Notes: generated from the letters alone by a model not told the origin. Counted from the stretch's first letter, positions 34,866-47,221 are shown. The stretch: DNA of 64,000 bases from Geosiphon pyriformis (GCA_016748015.1 JAAOMT010000213.1:345202-409201), one strand, 5' to 3'. Translations and numbers: made by a program.

Positions 34866-35799
34866 AAAAATTAGTTTTGTAAATTTAAAAAAAACAAACA
34901 AAAATTTTTTGGTTTTAAAATTATTAAAAAATTAAGATTAAAATTTAATAATAAATATAATTTTTTTTTTAAATATATAGTTTTTTTATAGAAAGCAAAA
35001 TTTTTAATAATTTAAAATATAATAAATATTAGTTTTAATATTATAAATTTTGAATTAGTTTTATTTAATATAAAAAATTTTATTGAACTTTTAAATTTTA
35101 CAAATTTTAAATAATTGAAAATTTTAAAATAAAACAAATATTATTAAATACATAAAAAATTTTATTTAAAATAAAAACTATATAATTATAAAACAAAAAC
35201 TAATTTTAAAATCTAAAAATTTAAATTTAAAATAAATAATATTTTTAAATTAATTAAAAATATAATTAAAATTTATTTATTATTGTGTAAGTTTAAAATT
35301 TGATACAAAATCATTAAAATTTAATAATTAATATAATTTTATTTTTTAATTATAATTGTTTAAATATTAATAAGATTTTTTGAATTTTACAATTATAATT
35401 TTTTGGTTACAAATTTTTATATACACTTTTTTAGTATCTTAATTAACAAATTTTTTTTGTTATTAATAAAAATATTATTTATAACAAAAAATTTATTTGA
35501 CATATTTATTATTATTAAGTTATTTTTATTATTATTATGGCTTAATGAATGTGGCCTAATTGCTATCTAGAGATATACATAAGTTATTATATAATTAAAA
35601 ACAAATTATGTTATTTTTAAAAGTTTTTAAAATAAAACTTGTAGTTAAACATACATTATTTTATATTTTAATAATGTAATATTTTAATATAAATAAAATT
35701 TAATAATTGATAAACAATTTTGTAATTTCATTTAATTGTTAAAAATAATAAAAAATAATATTTTATAAACCATTTATTGGAATATATTTTATATATAAC
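34866..35799. other. A+T desert before the tRNA gene, no gene seen
   Basis: About 930 bases of near-uniform A/T with poly-A and poly-T runs and very few C or G. No coding frame, repeat family member or structured RNA could be recognised. It forms the right edge of the transposon block. Confidence 0.5.
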
Positions 35800-35871
35800 G
35801 GGGATGTGGTGCAGTGGTAGCACGTTCGCTTTGCATGCGAAAGGCCCTGGGATCAAACCCCAGCATCTCCA
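35800..35871 (+). tRNA. tRNA-Ala (anticodon TGC)
   Basis: A complete cloverleaf of 72 bases without intron. The acceptor stem is GGGGATG/CATCTCC (one G-T pair) plus discriminator A. The anticodon stem TTCGC/GCGAA (35825-35829/35837-35841) encloses loop TTTGCAT with anticodon TGC at 35832-35834. The T arm CTGGG/CCCAG encloses ATCAAAC. Internal promoter boxes are present (TGGTGCAGTGG and GGGATCAAACCCC). CCA is not encoded, as usual in eukaryotes. It decodes Ala GCA, and other GCN codons by wobble. It stands alone between the A+T desert and the MSH6 3' end. Confidence 0.95.
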
Positions 35872-36079
35872 ATTAAAATTTTGCTTATTAAAATACGGAA
35901 ATTTTAGTAATTCACTTGCTTTATCAGAAGATTCAAAGATCTGTCTTTTAGAAATTGATTCTATTAACTAGAGATTAGTGAGATTAATATTTACAAAGGG
36001 ATATAAACTAATAAAAATGTCCTTGAGAGGATGAGGTGGGAGTAATACAAAGAAAAAAAAGATGAAAAGGGCTTTCGAT

Positions 36080-39000
36080 TTATAAATTTCTAATCCCACA
36101 GATAATAGCTTTCAATACTCTAGCTTGCCTTTCTTTTTTCTCGATTTCTGTCTGATTATCTAGTGCCCTGTCGCCAACACCGTCCTCTGTTCCAATGGTT
36201 TTTATTGTAGCATTAATCAAGTAAGAAAAATCAGATTGTGTCGCTACAGCAATATCAGACCTAGTTGCCGTCAAGGAATCATTGAGCTTGGAAAGCTGTT
36301 CGAATTTTGTTGCAATTACTTCGGCGCGATCAATCACCGCTCGAGGGACCCCAGCCATGCTAGCCACCTTCATTCCGTAAGATTTCGGACACACACCAGG
36401 GACCAATTTATATAAAAATGTTACTTCATTGAGGTCTGAATCAACCTGACAGCTCATATGTTTAAGAGATATGTTCGGATTTTTGGCAAATTCTTGGGTG
36501 AGCGTCCCATAATGGGTTGAAAACAGCGCAAGGCAACCAATGTGAGTGGCTAGGTAATGTAGGACTGCATAGGCAATGGCGTATCCGTCAAAGGTTGAGG
36601 TACCCCGACCTAATTCATCAAGAATTACCATTGAACGTGGGGTAGCTTCATGAAGTATTTTGGAAGTCTCCGCCAACTCAACCATAAAGGTGCTTTGACC
36701 AGCTAAAATATTGTCGTTCGCACCTATACGCGTATAAATTCTGTCGAAAGGAGTCATCACACAGCGTGATGCCGGCACATAGCAACCAAGCTGAGCCATA
36801 ATAATAGCAACGCAATTCTTTAAAAAAATAAAAAATAATTAATAAAGAACGGACGGGGTTTGAAATATCAATGAAATTGAATAATAATCGACTAACTTGG
36901 CGTAACAATGTTGATTTTCCACCCATATTAGGCCCAGTTAAAAGAATTAGGTTTGGCTCTTTTCCTCCCAAATATGTATCATTTGGAATAAAATCTGTCG
37001 CAACTCTGTTAATGAGAGGAAATATAATGAAATGAGACAGATTGAAAATCTGTGTAAAACGCAATTATTCAAAGCCAGTTAATACTGACCCAGGAACGAC
37101 ACAAGGATGTCTCAAATTTTCGAACATCAATACACTAGGACCTTCTTCGATAAATTCTGGACGGCAACAAGGATCTATAAAAAACCGAAAGATTTTGTAA
37201 GGAGTTTAGCAAACGGAAATAAAATCTTGTCCAACTTACCACCTAATGTCATCGAACTCTTGGCTAGGCTTAACAAGCAGTCCATTTCAGCAATAACTTT
37301 GACAGCTTCCAACCATTGCTTATAATGGGAATCAAATTTTTCATAAAATCTGCCACGCAAGGATTTAAGAATACCATTTTTAGTTTCTTGAGCTTCTTGG
37401 AGCTCTCTGATAAATTTTTGTAAGGTCGGATTCCAGTACCGATTAACTAACTATTTAAACAAAATGAGTATGGGATGTTATACAATACTCAAATCAGGGA
37501 ACCTATCAAGGGTTGTAAAGATGCAATTGGGATCTTCACCTTCGTGCTAGAAAGTTTTCTCCAATCATCCGGTACTCTGATCGCGTTTGAAATTTCAATC
37601 TGATAAATTTCCTTGCCCACGTCTTTATAAACGGCCTTAGTAACGCTAATATTCCAAAAATAATTAATATTGGGAAGGGATAATTTTGATTTATCTATTT
37701 AATTTGCAATTTACCCTAGGCTTTTTTTAACATCTAACAGATGCTTGGCAAGTTGTTGATCAATTTTTTTCAAGGTATCATTTATTTCGTCATAATCACT
37801 TTCGATGCCAGAATAGGGAATCAGGTTGCCTATTGGAAATGGATCAAAGATGTAGCAGAAAAATAGTATGGCGTAAAGACACAGGCTAAAGCTTTGAATA
37901 TGTGAAGACAACCTTCAGTTTCTGCAACCTTATGATCGAATGCGTTTTTAAAGTATTCGAGGTCTGAAGATAAATCTGGCATCCTTGCAAACAAGCTAAG
38001 CAATTTTTTAGATTCGAATTTTGTCACATAAGATCCGAGTTCTTTGAAGGCGTCCTTTATTAGGTAATTTCTCGGAATTAGTGGACGTTAGTTGGAAAAA
38101 AACAAAAACTAATCACAAACCATCAATCGCTGAAAAGCAGATAGAACAAGGAGGAAATCCTTAACGGGACAAGTTCCAGCATGAATTCTGCTTATTAACC
38201 TTTCTAGGTCAGGAAATCCCTTGAAAGATTCATTAAATGTTTCAATATATCCGGGAACATTGGATAATTCATCAACTGCATCAAGTCGTTCATTAATAGC
38301 CTCAGACATTCGAAGTGGATGACACAGCCACCGTTTGAAGGTACGTTTGCCTTTGGGAAGAGATTCTCAGATATGATAACAATTAGAAATTTAAAACGTA
38401 GTCCTTGTTCACTTACCAAATGGGGATATGCATCGGTTTAATAATTTAAAGAGAGTCCCTTCGTCGCTGCCATCAATGTTATTCTCAAAAACTTCAAGAT
38501 TTGCCAAGGTTTGCCCATCGAGTATCAATGAGGTGTGATGGCGTATAGGATCATAAACGTGAAAATTGCCAAGTGACACCAATTCCATATCTAGCTTAAG
38601 CTATATGAATAATTCATATATTTAGTTGGAACATCTAGAGTCCCTTATACCATAATCTTACTTACCGAACGCAAATACCATAAAAGACCTAGATGTGATT
38701 AAAGGACAGGTTGTTGAGGCAAAACTATTTTCAAATGTCAACATAAATATTTTCAAAACTTACCTCCCAAGGCTGACATCATGATTGGCCTTGTTTTCGC
38801 CACTTGAATCGCCATGGGAAAAACTTCTACGAATGGGGATCCCTTAACAACCCATATAAATTCCCAAGACTTTGACGCAGAAAAAGCCTACTCACCTTCA
38901 ACATCATTTTCTTGACTATTCGATATATTTTCTTCCTCCTCGGTTAATTTTAAGTTATTTTTTGATTTGGGTTCAAAGTATCCACATCTATTAAGCTCGC

Positions 39001-41523
39001 CAATTGTAGTCTGAGCATTCCAAAATTGGCTTTCGGGATCTAGTGGATTCAAAATTAAGTTTGGAATGCAATCCTTTAGGATACGCTGAGTACGTTTGCT
39101 TAAATTTCTCTAAAATAATATGAGAAAAGAATAAATGTAAAACAGGAAAAATTAGGCCAAATCTAGATCAGTAATCATATCTGAAACTCTATCAATTTTC
39201 GAATAAATTTATAGAGTATAAACCTTTTCATATATGATTTCTCTCGGCTTTAATTGAATGATCAATGTTTCAAATTGCGTCCGATTGACGTCGTCTTTGA
39301 AAGAGGCAAGATTAAATTCTCCAATCGCTGTATCGACAAAGCAGATGCCAAAAGAAGGTGGTTCATGATCGAAACCACAGTCCTCCTATTGATTTAAGAA
39401 AAAATCATCAACTTAATAATGCAACTAATTCGGAAACGTACGATGAAAGATGGTAACCACAAACCTTGATTGCCATACTATAGGTACCCATATCATTTGT
39501 AAGAAAACCGCCATCGACCAGTGTTCCAGCTGTGAGAATGGATGTTAACTCGCGACGAATGATTTTTTCTTCCTATTTGATGAAGAATATGGGGGTGAAG
39601 TTTCATTTTTGTATAAATTTATTTGTCCTATAATTGAGCAATTTAAATTACGTGCCTTTTTGTTACTAGCTTTTTCGCGCATCTCTTTCCCAAGAGCTGT
39701 TTCCATTTGATCAACTTTACCAACTTTGTAGCTATCAATCAAATAAATTAAAAGAACTTCAAATCAACCAAATTGAAGCTAATGTTTAAAATGGTTTCAG
39801 GATCTCGAATAAGAGGTTTTACCCTTTGGCAATGAACTGTGATGCCCAGTGTTCAAATGAAGATTCCGGTACACCAACCATCCGCATATTGGTGCGATCG
39901 GTAAGTTTGAGATCGAACTCGGTATGGCCGATGTCGGCATCACGTTCGTACAATTCTGTGAAGTGATAAATTTCAAAGTCAGTTGGTAGGTAATAAATTC
40001 AAAATTTGCTATGCCAAACAAAATACCATAGAATTTTCCTTTTTTGAAAAACACAACCTATTTGGAAACAGATTATTTTGAGTTAATTTGATACATTGCA
40101 ACGCGATGCAATTATAAATGATTCATAAAATAATATATACGGTATCCCAGTGTAGAGATTTGATATCCCAGAATTGTTTTTCAAAAGGAGTAAATTTCTT
40201 CCAAGCGGATGGGGGAATATAAAGAGTTCGAGGATCATAATTAAGAGTTCCTGCGACGAGATATAAAGTTGTAAAGGGTCAAAAAGAACTCTTTAAGATC
40301 CCAAACATGTTCAAGGCCTTACCTTCTAGATTTCCATTAGCATCTTTAACTTCAAGAAGCCAGCTGTAGCGTTCTTCATTCTTGGCCTTGAATTCAGCGG
40401 CTCTTTGCTGAAACCAAATTTTGCATTTTACGAGTGAAAAAGACTTGGAACCGAAAAGAGTGGCAATTGTAAATTCTTACCTTCTTTTTCTCAGTGGCTG
40501 TAAGGATTTGAGGCGGAGAGTTCAAGGTAGGACCTCCCTTCAGGGCAGAGCCGGAAACAAAAGCCTACAAAGAATATGTATTAAAATATTAAGGGCGTCC
40601 AGTCTTCACAAGACAGCCGAAAATAAAATTACAAGCCTTGAGTTTATTTTCAGGTGTTTTACTCAATGATTTCTTATTGAGACTTTTTCGAGATGTTAGA
40701 ATTTCTCCCCCCTCTTCCACTTCGTCTTCATCACTCAATTCTAAAAGTTAATTAGCAAAAGGCTGAGGAATGAATCGGAAAATTAAGAATGAGGTATCAA
40801 TTTAAGAACCTGAATCACAATTTTTCTGTTCTTGAGGCCTATAAACATCCTCGTTGTCTAGTCCACCTTTTTTATATACTTGTTCAATGGATTTTCTAAG
40901 CTTTTTTGTTACTAGAGATTTTTCTAGAAGGAAGTGTAGAATCAAATGAAAACAAATTTAAAATGTCTTATGATAAAAGTTAGATAATTTAAATAGGGTA
41001 CTTGGAGATTCAACAAATTCTTCATCAAGGTCACCATCTTCGTCATCCTCGGATTCAATAAAAATTTTGCGCTTGGCGCGTCTCTAAAGTTAATGAATAT
41101 TGGAATATGAACTGTACTTTCTCGAGGGCAAAGTAAAAAAAGCTTATTCGAATAAAAAAGTGCGTATTTTACAGGATTTCTTCGGACAAGATATGGCTCT
41201 TGATCTTCTCCCTCTTCTGGGGCAACACTTAGACCAATGTCTTCTTTAACGACTACTGTCGTGTTTAAAGAGGTGTACTTAATCGGTATAGGATTTTGAA
41301 CTGGAGTATTTGCAGGCCAAGAAGCATCAGCCTTTGGTGTCTTTAATTGTTGTTCAGGTAAACTAACATTCCGCTCGGCCTCTTTAACAGGTGTAGGCAG
41401 CCCTCCTTTGGTCAAAAAGGATAAGATAGTTTTTTGTCCCTTGGGCGTATTAATGTCACTCCCTTTCCTTGCCGCGCTGTTAGAACGCGACTGAGCCACT
41501 GGGTCTCGTTTCAAAGGTGGCAT
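36080..41523 (-). CDS. MSH6: DNA mismatch repair protein MSH6
   Basis: MSH6 pairs with MSH2 to form MutS-alpha, which binds base mismatches and small loops and uses ATP to start repair in the nucleus. I read about 24 exons joining to roughly 1,200 residues, close to fungal Msh6. The first ATG is at 41523 (exon 1: 41173-41523). The N-terminus has a PCNA-binding box QKTILSFL and a basic/acidic disordered region. The mismatch-binding domain follows ([36 protein letters not shown]; Phe and Glu of the F-x-E contact are replaced by the F-Y-E of KFYELYE). Then come lever/clamp segments and the ATPase with Walker A GPNMGGKS (exon 36897-37005) and DELGRGTS. The last exon is 36080-36817, ending GIRNL. 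Two introns (40565-40636, 39573-39655) need GC donors. It is divergent from UTP14. Confidence 0.93.
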
Positions 41524-41880
41524 ATCTTCGGCACCGATGTCTTTGTCCCTGACTAAAAAAAGTTGTTTTAGACTCTGCGAGGTTGTGAATTTTTTCAATT
41601 TATGTGAAGCTTTAATTTTAATGAGCCTATAGGCGTGCTTGATTCTTTCTTAGAGTGATACTTTGCGGCAAAGGGGTTTTTAGAACGCGTGCCAAACAAG
41701 AAAAAGAGAAGAAATTGATTTTAGTCGCGTTTCCTTATGTGCTCTAGTTTGATTAATTTTCACTGTGTAAATTGTGATATATATATTTGAGGTCACGCAT
41801 AACCAATCAAAATGATATATAATTGATTCACACAACTTTTTTGTTAAGCGCTTTTCATACATACGAGAGTTGTTTGCATT
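41524..41880. promoter_or_regulatory. Shared divergent promoter of MSH6 and UTP14
   Basis: The 357 bases between the two start codons must hold both promoters. They include pyrimidine-rich stretches, a CTTTGCGGCAAAGG hairpin-like palindrome near 41661, and ACGCGT at 41685. A second near-match TCGCGT lies at 41725. No clear TATA box was found at a set distance from either gene. Confidence 0.55.
41685..41690. promoter_or_regulatory. ACGCGT element (MluI cell-cycle box)
   Basis: The palindrome ACGCGT lies 162 bases upstream of the MSH6 ATG. In yeasts this box binds MBF and drives G1/S transcription of replication and repair genes. Function here is inferred from the motif and gene identity only. 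The motif is rare in this A+T-rich DNA. Confidence 0.4.
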
Positions 41881-44800
41881 ATGAAGGCCGCCGCAAAAAA
41901 AGGCCGTAAAAAAAAGGTACCATTATCGAAAGACAGGCAGCCTAAAAATATATTGAAAAGTCTAGTTGAAAGAGGTCAACATAGTGGCCTAAAAGAAGGG
42001 AAGGCAAGTAATGGTGGCAACACTAAAAAGCGAGTGAGGTTTAATTTGGAAGGGGATCGGGATCTGGAAGAACCATCGAAGACAGACGAAGGAGATTATG
42101 CTAAAATTTTTGGTCTAGATGGAGAAGAAGCTGATGAAATTGACAAAATTTTCGCCAGTGCGGCATTGGATGGTTGTGATGGATCTGATCCTAATTTTGA
42201 TAGTTCGGGATCCAATGAAGATTCGGATTATTCGGGGGAGAATTCCCAGAAGGGCAATATTGATATTGACAAACAAGAACTTAACAAGAAAGAGATGAAA
42301 AACAAACTAACCTCCTTCATCTACTCACTTGATAAAAAACGCAAGCGGAATCAAAAAGAGGAAAAAACCCAGAAGGAGGATGTTGTAGCTACCAAAAAAC
42401 GTAAAAGATTTATCGAAGAACGTACAGAAGCCTATTCAGAATCTGAGTTCCACATTATAAGAAAGGATGCTTTAACTTCTGGTTTCAAAAAAGGGATCAA
42501 AGAAAAGATTGAAATCGGAGATCTTTTGAATTCTATCAAGAATGAAACGGGATTCAGTTCCTTAAAGCAAAAAGTTGCTCAGATGGAGGGGGGAAGCAAG
42601 GGAAATTCTAAAGAACCTGTAGCACCACCATTGCCTCAACGAATTCAGGACAAACTTAATCGTGAGGCTGCCTATGAAGAAACAAAGAAGGAAATTACAA
42701 AGTGGGAGCCAATTGTCAAGAAAATTCAACAGGTGGAACATTTATCTTTTCCACTCGATTCTCCCGATTCCTATAAACCTTCGAATTATGCGCTTGCTAG
42801 CACATTCAAAGTAAGAATATTTTAACGATTTTTTTTTTTCGAGATTTTCAAAAAATTTTAACTTTATAAGCCGATTCTTATCAAATTGACAGCCCTACAC
42901 TGAACTAGAGAAACAAGTACAAGATGTACTAATCGAGAGTGGTGTTCAAGAAAAAGACTTGCAAGCATATGAAGAATTGGAATTAAATAAATTATCAGTG
43001 GAAGAGATTCAGGCACGTCGTCAAGAGCTTCGTAAAATGCGTGACCTTATGTTTCGTGAGGAAATTAAAGCAAAGCGAGTCGCAAAGATCAAGAGTAAGA
43101 CTTATCACAGGATCAAAAAGAAGGAGAAAGAGCGAAATAATCTCGATGTGAAACAATTAATAGCCCTTGATCCAGAACTGGGTCGCCAAGAACACTTAAA
43201 ACTGGAAGCAGCCCGTGCCCAAGAGAGAATGACTTTGAAACATAAAAATACCAGTAAATGGGCTAAACAAGCCTTGAAGCATGGCCATAATGATCTAACA
43301 AGTCGACAAGCAATCATTGAACAATTAAAGACACATGAAAAATTGAAAAAGAGAATTCTGGATTTTCCCTCTGACGAAGAAGAAAAATCAAATAGTGATG
43401 GTAGTGAATTTGAAGAGGGAGAGAATGATGATGATATCGAGACAGTCAAAGCAAAGGCATTCGATGAATTGGCTCAAATGGAAGAACGGTCTAAAGGCGC
43501 CCCGATGCCCACAAAAGGTTTATTTAATATGAAATTTATGAAAAATGCCATGGAAAAACAAAAGCAGCACGTGAAAGAAGTTTTGCAAGGTTTTACTGAG
43601 GATTTGGAAAATGATAACTTTTCTGATATGGGGGAGAATTCTGGAGAAGATCGGGAAACTCCCAAGGAAAAAAATCAAAGTTTATTTAACAAAGTTGGAA
43701 ACAATTCAGGGAGGTTGATTATAAGTACGAGGGTTAAAAAGGTACACAACATTATGTTTTCTAAATATATCAAGTTTATTTCAAAGAATGCTTTTAAATT
43801 TTTATCCTTCATTATCTCATTCCAGGATAACACTTCTTCCACAATTAATGTAAACGTTAAAAAAAATGATATCAAAGATAATTTACATTCTTCGAATAAC
43901 GATTCCAAGAAGGTAATTTCCGATATTGAAATCTCATGAAACATTTCCCCTTCTTTCCTTTATTTTCTTTAACTCTTGATTCCAAAGTCTCCTTCAAACC
44001 TTAAATCTGTCGAAAAAGACCTCAATAAACCTAAATCAAAAACCTCAAAGAGGATCAAAGATCAAGAAGATATTGAGGAAGAAAGCAATCCTTGGTTGCA
44101 GGTGGAGTCCAAGGTAGCCACATCAAGCAAGAAAATTAATAAAGGCATCGTCAAAGGCAGTCAAAAATCTGAGAAGCTTGTAGCCAAACTTAAAAAAAAG
44201 AAAACGGCCCCTCAAAATAAGGAGTTAGAAATTAATCCAGATATACTCTTGACAATTGGAGGTAGTCAAGAGTCTGGTGAGTACTTAGCTTGGAATTTTA
44301 AGTCAAAATTCCTATTTCCATAAAAGAGACCATAAATTTATTATTTCTTTTTTTCAAATCACAGCCAAATCAAAAAACCCCAAAATTATTAAAGCGTCAT
44401 CTTCAACTGATCTTAATTTGACATCGCATCAAGACGAAGATTCCCAAGATGATTTAGATTTGGATTATGTTAGGATTCCTAATACTATTGTGCATGCAAA
44501 ATCTCCAGCAGCCTTCACGCAACGAGAATTGGTTGCTCGAGCTTTTGCTAACGATAACGTAGTAGAAGTAAGTTACTTACAGATGAATAATAATTTTAAA
44601 TTTTGTTCCTGTATTGAAATTTATTAATTATTTTATAGGACTTTGAAGCGGAAAAACAAGCCATTATTGAAGAAGACTCTACAAAAGAAGACTTAACATT
44701 ACCTGGCTGGGTAAGTAAACCTGGAAAGGTTTAAAATTACCCCAAATTTCCATCTATTGAAAATTCTAACAATCATTCCGGTAAATTAGGGGATTTGGGT

Positions 44801-45222
44801 TGGTAAAGGAGTCAAAAAGAAATCCCAAAAAAATTTAGTATTAAAGAAACCACTGCCAGGTGAAGGAGTTGACGCTGCGAAACGGCAAGATGGGAAATTA
44901 AAACATGTGATTATTAACGAAAAACGCATAAAAAAGGTAATCCATGAAAACTATTTGAATTAAAATTAATTAATTGAAAATCAGTCGTCCACAAAGATGT
45001 ATCATAAATAATTCTGAAAATTGATAGGCAACCAAATATCTTGCCACTAAACTTCCCCATCCTTACGAGACGTGCTATCAGTACGAGAAGAGCCTACTGA
45101 ATCCGTTGGGCAAGGAATGGAATACTCATCAAGTTTTTCAAAAAATAGTTAAACCTCGAATTATCACCAAGATGGGCGCGGTCATCGAACCTCTTGAAAA
45201 ACCCGTGGAATTGAATGAATAG
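41881..45222 (+). CDS. UTP14: U3 snoRNA-associated protein UTP14 (small-subunit processome)
   Basis: UTP14 is part of the nucleolar 90S pre-ribosome and activates the helicase Dhr1 to release U3 snoRNA. Eight exons read in frame: 41881-42810, 42893-43741, 43826-43912, 43988-44276, 44365-44567, 44639-44710, 44790-44936, 45028-45222, giving 923 residues. Family hallmarks are the central ERMTLKHKNTSKWAKQALKH and LFNMKFMKNAMEKQKQ, the LTLPGWGIWVG motif across exons 6-7, and the C-terminus YEKSLLNPLGKEWNTHQVFQ with KPRIITKMGAVIEPL. The N-terminal third is Lys/Asp/Glu-rich, as expected for a nucleolar protein. The start is the first ATG of a long frame, with MKAAAKKGRKKK as a likely nuclear/nucleolar signal. 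All introns are GT-AG and 70-90 bases. Confidence 0.95.
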
Positions 45223-45813
45223 AAAACATAATTATTAGTTAAAAGATAGTTGAATAGCTATTAATGGTTCCTTAGCTCCAAGCTTTGTCAGAATTCTTAT
45301 TATCCCACATTATAAGTGTTGATAGTGAGGGTGTGTACTTGAAACCAAGCAAATTTCGCTTGTATGGGAAGCGCGATCATGTGAAAATTCATTTTTTAGC
45401 AATAATTATGTGAGTAAAGAAATTTTAATTTATAGTTAAATTTTTTACAAATGGAGGTATTCAAAACATTACATTACATAATTGCAATTGGTAAAATTAA
45501 AGATTTTTAATAATTATTTTATTTCTTAAAATATTTTTGATAATTGATTTTTTTATACGTATATTATGATTTTTTGCAATAAAATTATATATTTAAACTT
45601 TTTGTAATTTTAAATTAGCTTATTTTTTTTGGTGCTAAATATATTTTTGAATTAAATAATTTTATTGTGCTAAACTTTTTAAAAATTTTACATTTTAGAC
45701 CATATACGTATATTGTCCAACCAGGAGATAGCTCTACATAAATTCCTTTACAAACCTAACGAAATTCTCAAGTTCCTTTTAGAGTCAATTCAATCCCTCA
45801 CTTATTTGTCAAT
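45223..45813. other. Intergenic spacer, no gene seen
   Basis: It holds the UTP14 3' end and the upstream region of the next plus-strand gene. Bases 45480-45700 are A/T runs with a few TACGTATA-type palindromes (45556 and 45706). A short CACATTATAAGTG region at 45306 is dyad-like. Nothing coding was found. Confidence 0.5.
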
Positions 45814-47124
45814 ATGCAACAGTGGCTAGATATTGAGTTTTCAAACATTGATATTTTAGAGAAAAAGACCAGAGAAGTTTTGTTGCAATTCCGTCTGATA
45901 TCATCCAAAGTCCCCATCACACGACGACAACAACAAAAGTTTTGCGAACTTGCAAAGGAGACGGCGATCGAGACTTATAAACGATCCTTATTTGCATTTG
46001 ATGTGATGACTTATATTGAAACTTTATCACAAGAAGATGTTGTTGGGGAGGACCTTATACAAGCACTGCAACTATTAATCAACGAAGCACAAGTTCGTAA
46101 ACAGGGGATGAAAGATTTGATGACTCTTTATAAGACTATTAATAAGGATATTGGGATTTGTTTGATTGATTTAAAGGCAAAGCAAGCGCAAGCTTCCCAA
46201 ATTTCCCTCAATTTAAAAAAATCCAAAAAATCCAAGGCCTCAATCATTCAATATTTTATCTTTCAGCGCTCACTTTTGCCAGCTTTAATGGCATTTTGTT
46301 TAGTGGCACCATCGACCTATATTTTTACTAAAAATTATTATATTCCTACAAGCAGTGGGGCACTTGCTTCTATACCCTTAGGTCTTATTTCGGCTGGTTT
46401 GGTACGCCGGCACCAGGCGGGACTAACGAGATTGTTAAATACCTCCTTTTCCGATATTTCCCGTGCTTTTTTTAGGCGAAAATCAAACATGCAACCAACT
46501 ATTCGAGGTTTTTCTTATTCCTCAATTAATGGGATTCTGCAAAATACCCTCGAGAGAGCCAGGTTTTTTATGATACCCGCTATCGCTTTCCTTTTTGTCG
46601 CCAGTCCTATTTATTACTCAACGATAGATCGCATCCAACAAATCACAGGTTTTGCACTCTCAACATGTGCAGCAGGGCTTGCAGCAGGGCTAGCAGCAGT
46701 ATTGACCGGACAGAATCACCGGGGAGAGCTAGAACAGCGCCCGAGTTTTTATCTTGCACCGTTTGGCCTCCTAGGTTCCTCAAACAATTATAGCCTTGTA
46801 ACAGCTGGCAGTTTGGGCTTTGGTTCCTTTGATGAAGAAAAAAAAAAAAAAGAATATTCAGGGCTTCTCGAAAAAGAAGTTACAGATACTCAGCGGAACA
46901 TTGACATTATAATGCAAAATCTAGAAGCAACTTCAGATTTTTGGGAGAAACAAGAAATCTTGCTTGGTGAACTTCTCAAGAATATAAAATTGACAAATGA
47001 GGCTGACCATTCTGTTCTTATCCCTTCAGATTTAGCATCTAGCATTATCTCCCGATGGGAGGAAGAAAGGAAACACTGTGAGTATTATCACAAGGAAATG
47101 ATTAAAACTGTAAATTTATCATAG
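45814..47124 (+). CDS. Unknown membrane protein with two similar two-helix units
   Basis: One exon of 436 residues from ATG 45814 to TAG 47124. Residues 1-150 are helical and polar, with probable coiled coil. Hydrophobic segments lie at about 154-173 (LLPALMAFCLVAPSTYIF), 182-198 (ALASIPLGLISAGLV), 250-270 (FFMIPAIAFLFVASPIYY) and 279-298 (ALSTCAAGLAAGLAAVL). The two pairs resemble each other (FCLVAPSTY and FLFVASPIYY, each followed by a small-residue helix and a basic loop), suggesting internal duplication. The C-terminal 100 residues are again coiled-coil-like. No signal peptide is evident. I do not recognise the family. Spacing suggests its own promoter. An organelle membrane location is possible but unsupported. 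Confidence 0.75.
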   Translation: MQQWLDIEFSNIDILEKKTREVLLQFRLISSKVPITRRQQQKFCELAKETAIETYKRSLFAFDVMTYIETLSQEDVVGEDLIQALQLLINEAQVRKQGMKDLMTLYKTINKDIGICLIDLKAKQAQASQISLNLKKSKKSKASIIQYFIFQRSLLPALMAFCLVAPSTYIFTKNYYIPTSSGALASIPLGLISAGLVRRHQAGLTRLLNTSFSDISRAFFRRKSNMQPTIRGFSYSSINGILQNTLERARFFMIPAIAFLFVASPIYYSTIDRIQQITGFALSTCAAGLAAGLAAVLTGQNHRGELEQRPSFYLAPFGLLGSSNNYSLVTAGSLGFGSFDEEKKKKEYSGLLEKEVTDTQRNIDIIMQNLEATSDFWEKQEILLGELLKNIKLTNEADHSVLIPSDLASSIISRWEEERKHCEYYHKEMIKTVNLS

Positions 47125-47221
47125 AAGCAGCCCATTTGAAAGATTTATTGGCAACAAAATTGAATTTTATTGGTTGAATATCTTTATAAATCCGATTGCA
47201 AGTAAAGAAAAACTTTTCAAA

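Noticed and set aside
34866-35799. Centromere or replication origin in the A+T desert
   Set aside because: High A+T alone is common here, and no satellite array or defined origin motif was seen.
35777-35971. A 64-codon frame across the tRNA gene
   Set aside because: It overlaps the complete tRNA-Ala cloverleaf and has no protein-like features. The tRNA explains the sequence.
41524-41598. Longer MSH6 N-terminus (KKFTTSQSLKQLFL)
   Set aside because: No ATG opens it, and a good splice-acceptor-like TTTTTTTAG lies inside. A short upstream exon cannot be excluded, but the ATG at 41523 is sufficient.
43105-43449. Ser/Phe-rich antisense frame in UTP14
   Set aside because: It is the mirror of Lys/Glu-rich coding sequence in exon 2.
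47174-47221. Longer start for the F-box protein
   Set aside because: The upstream in-frame start would be TTG. The first ATG is at 47222 and the F-box lies wholly downstream.
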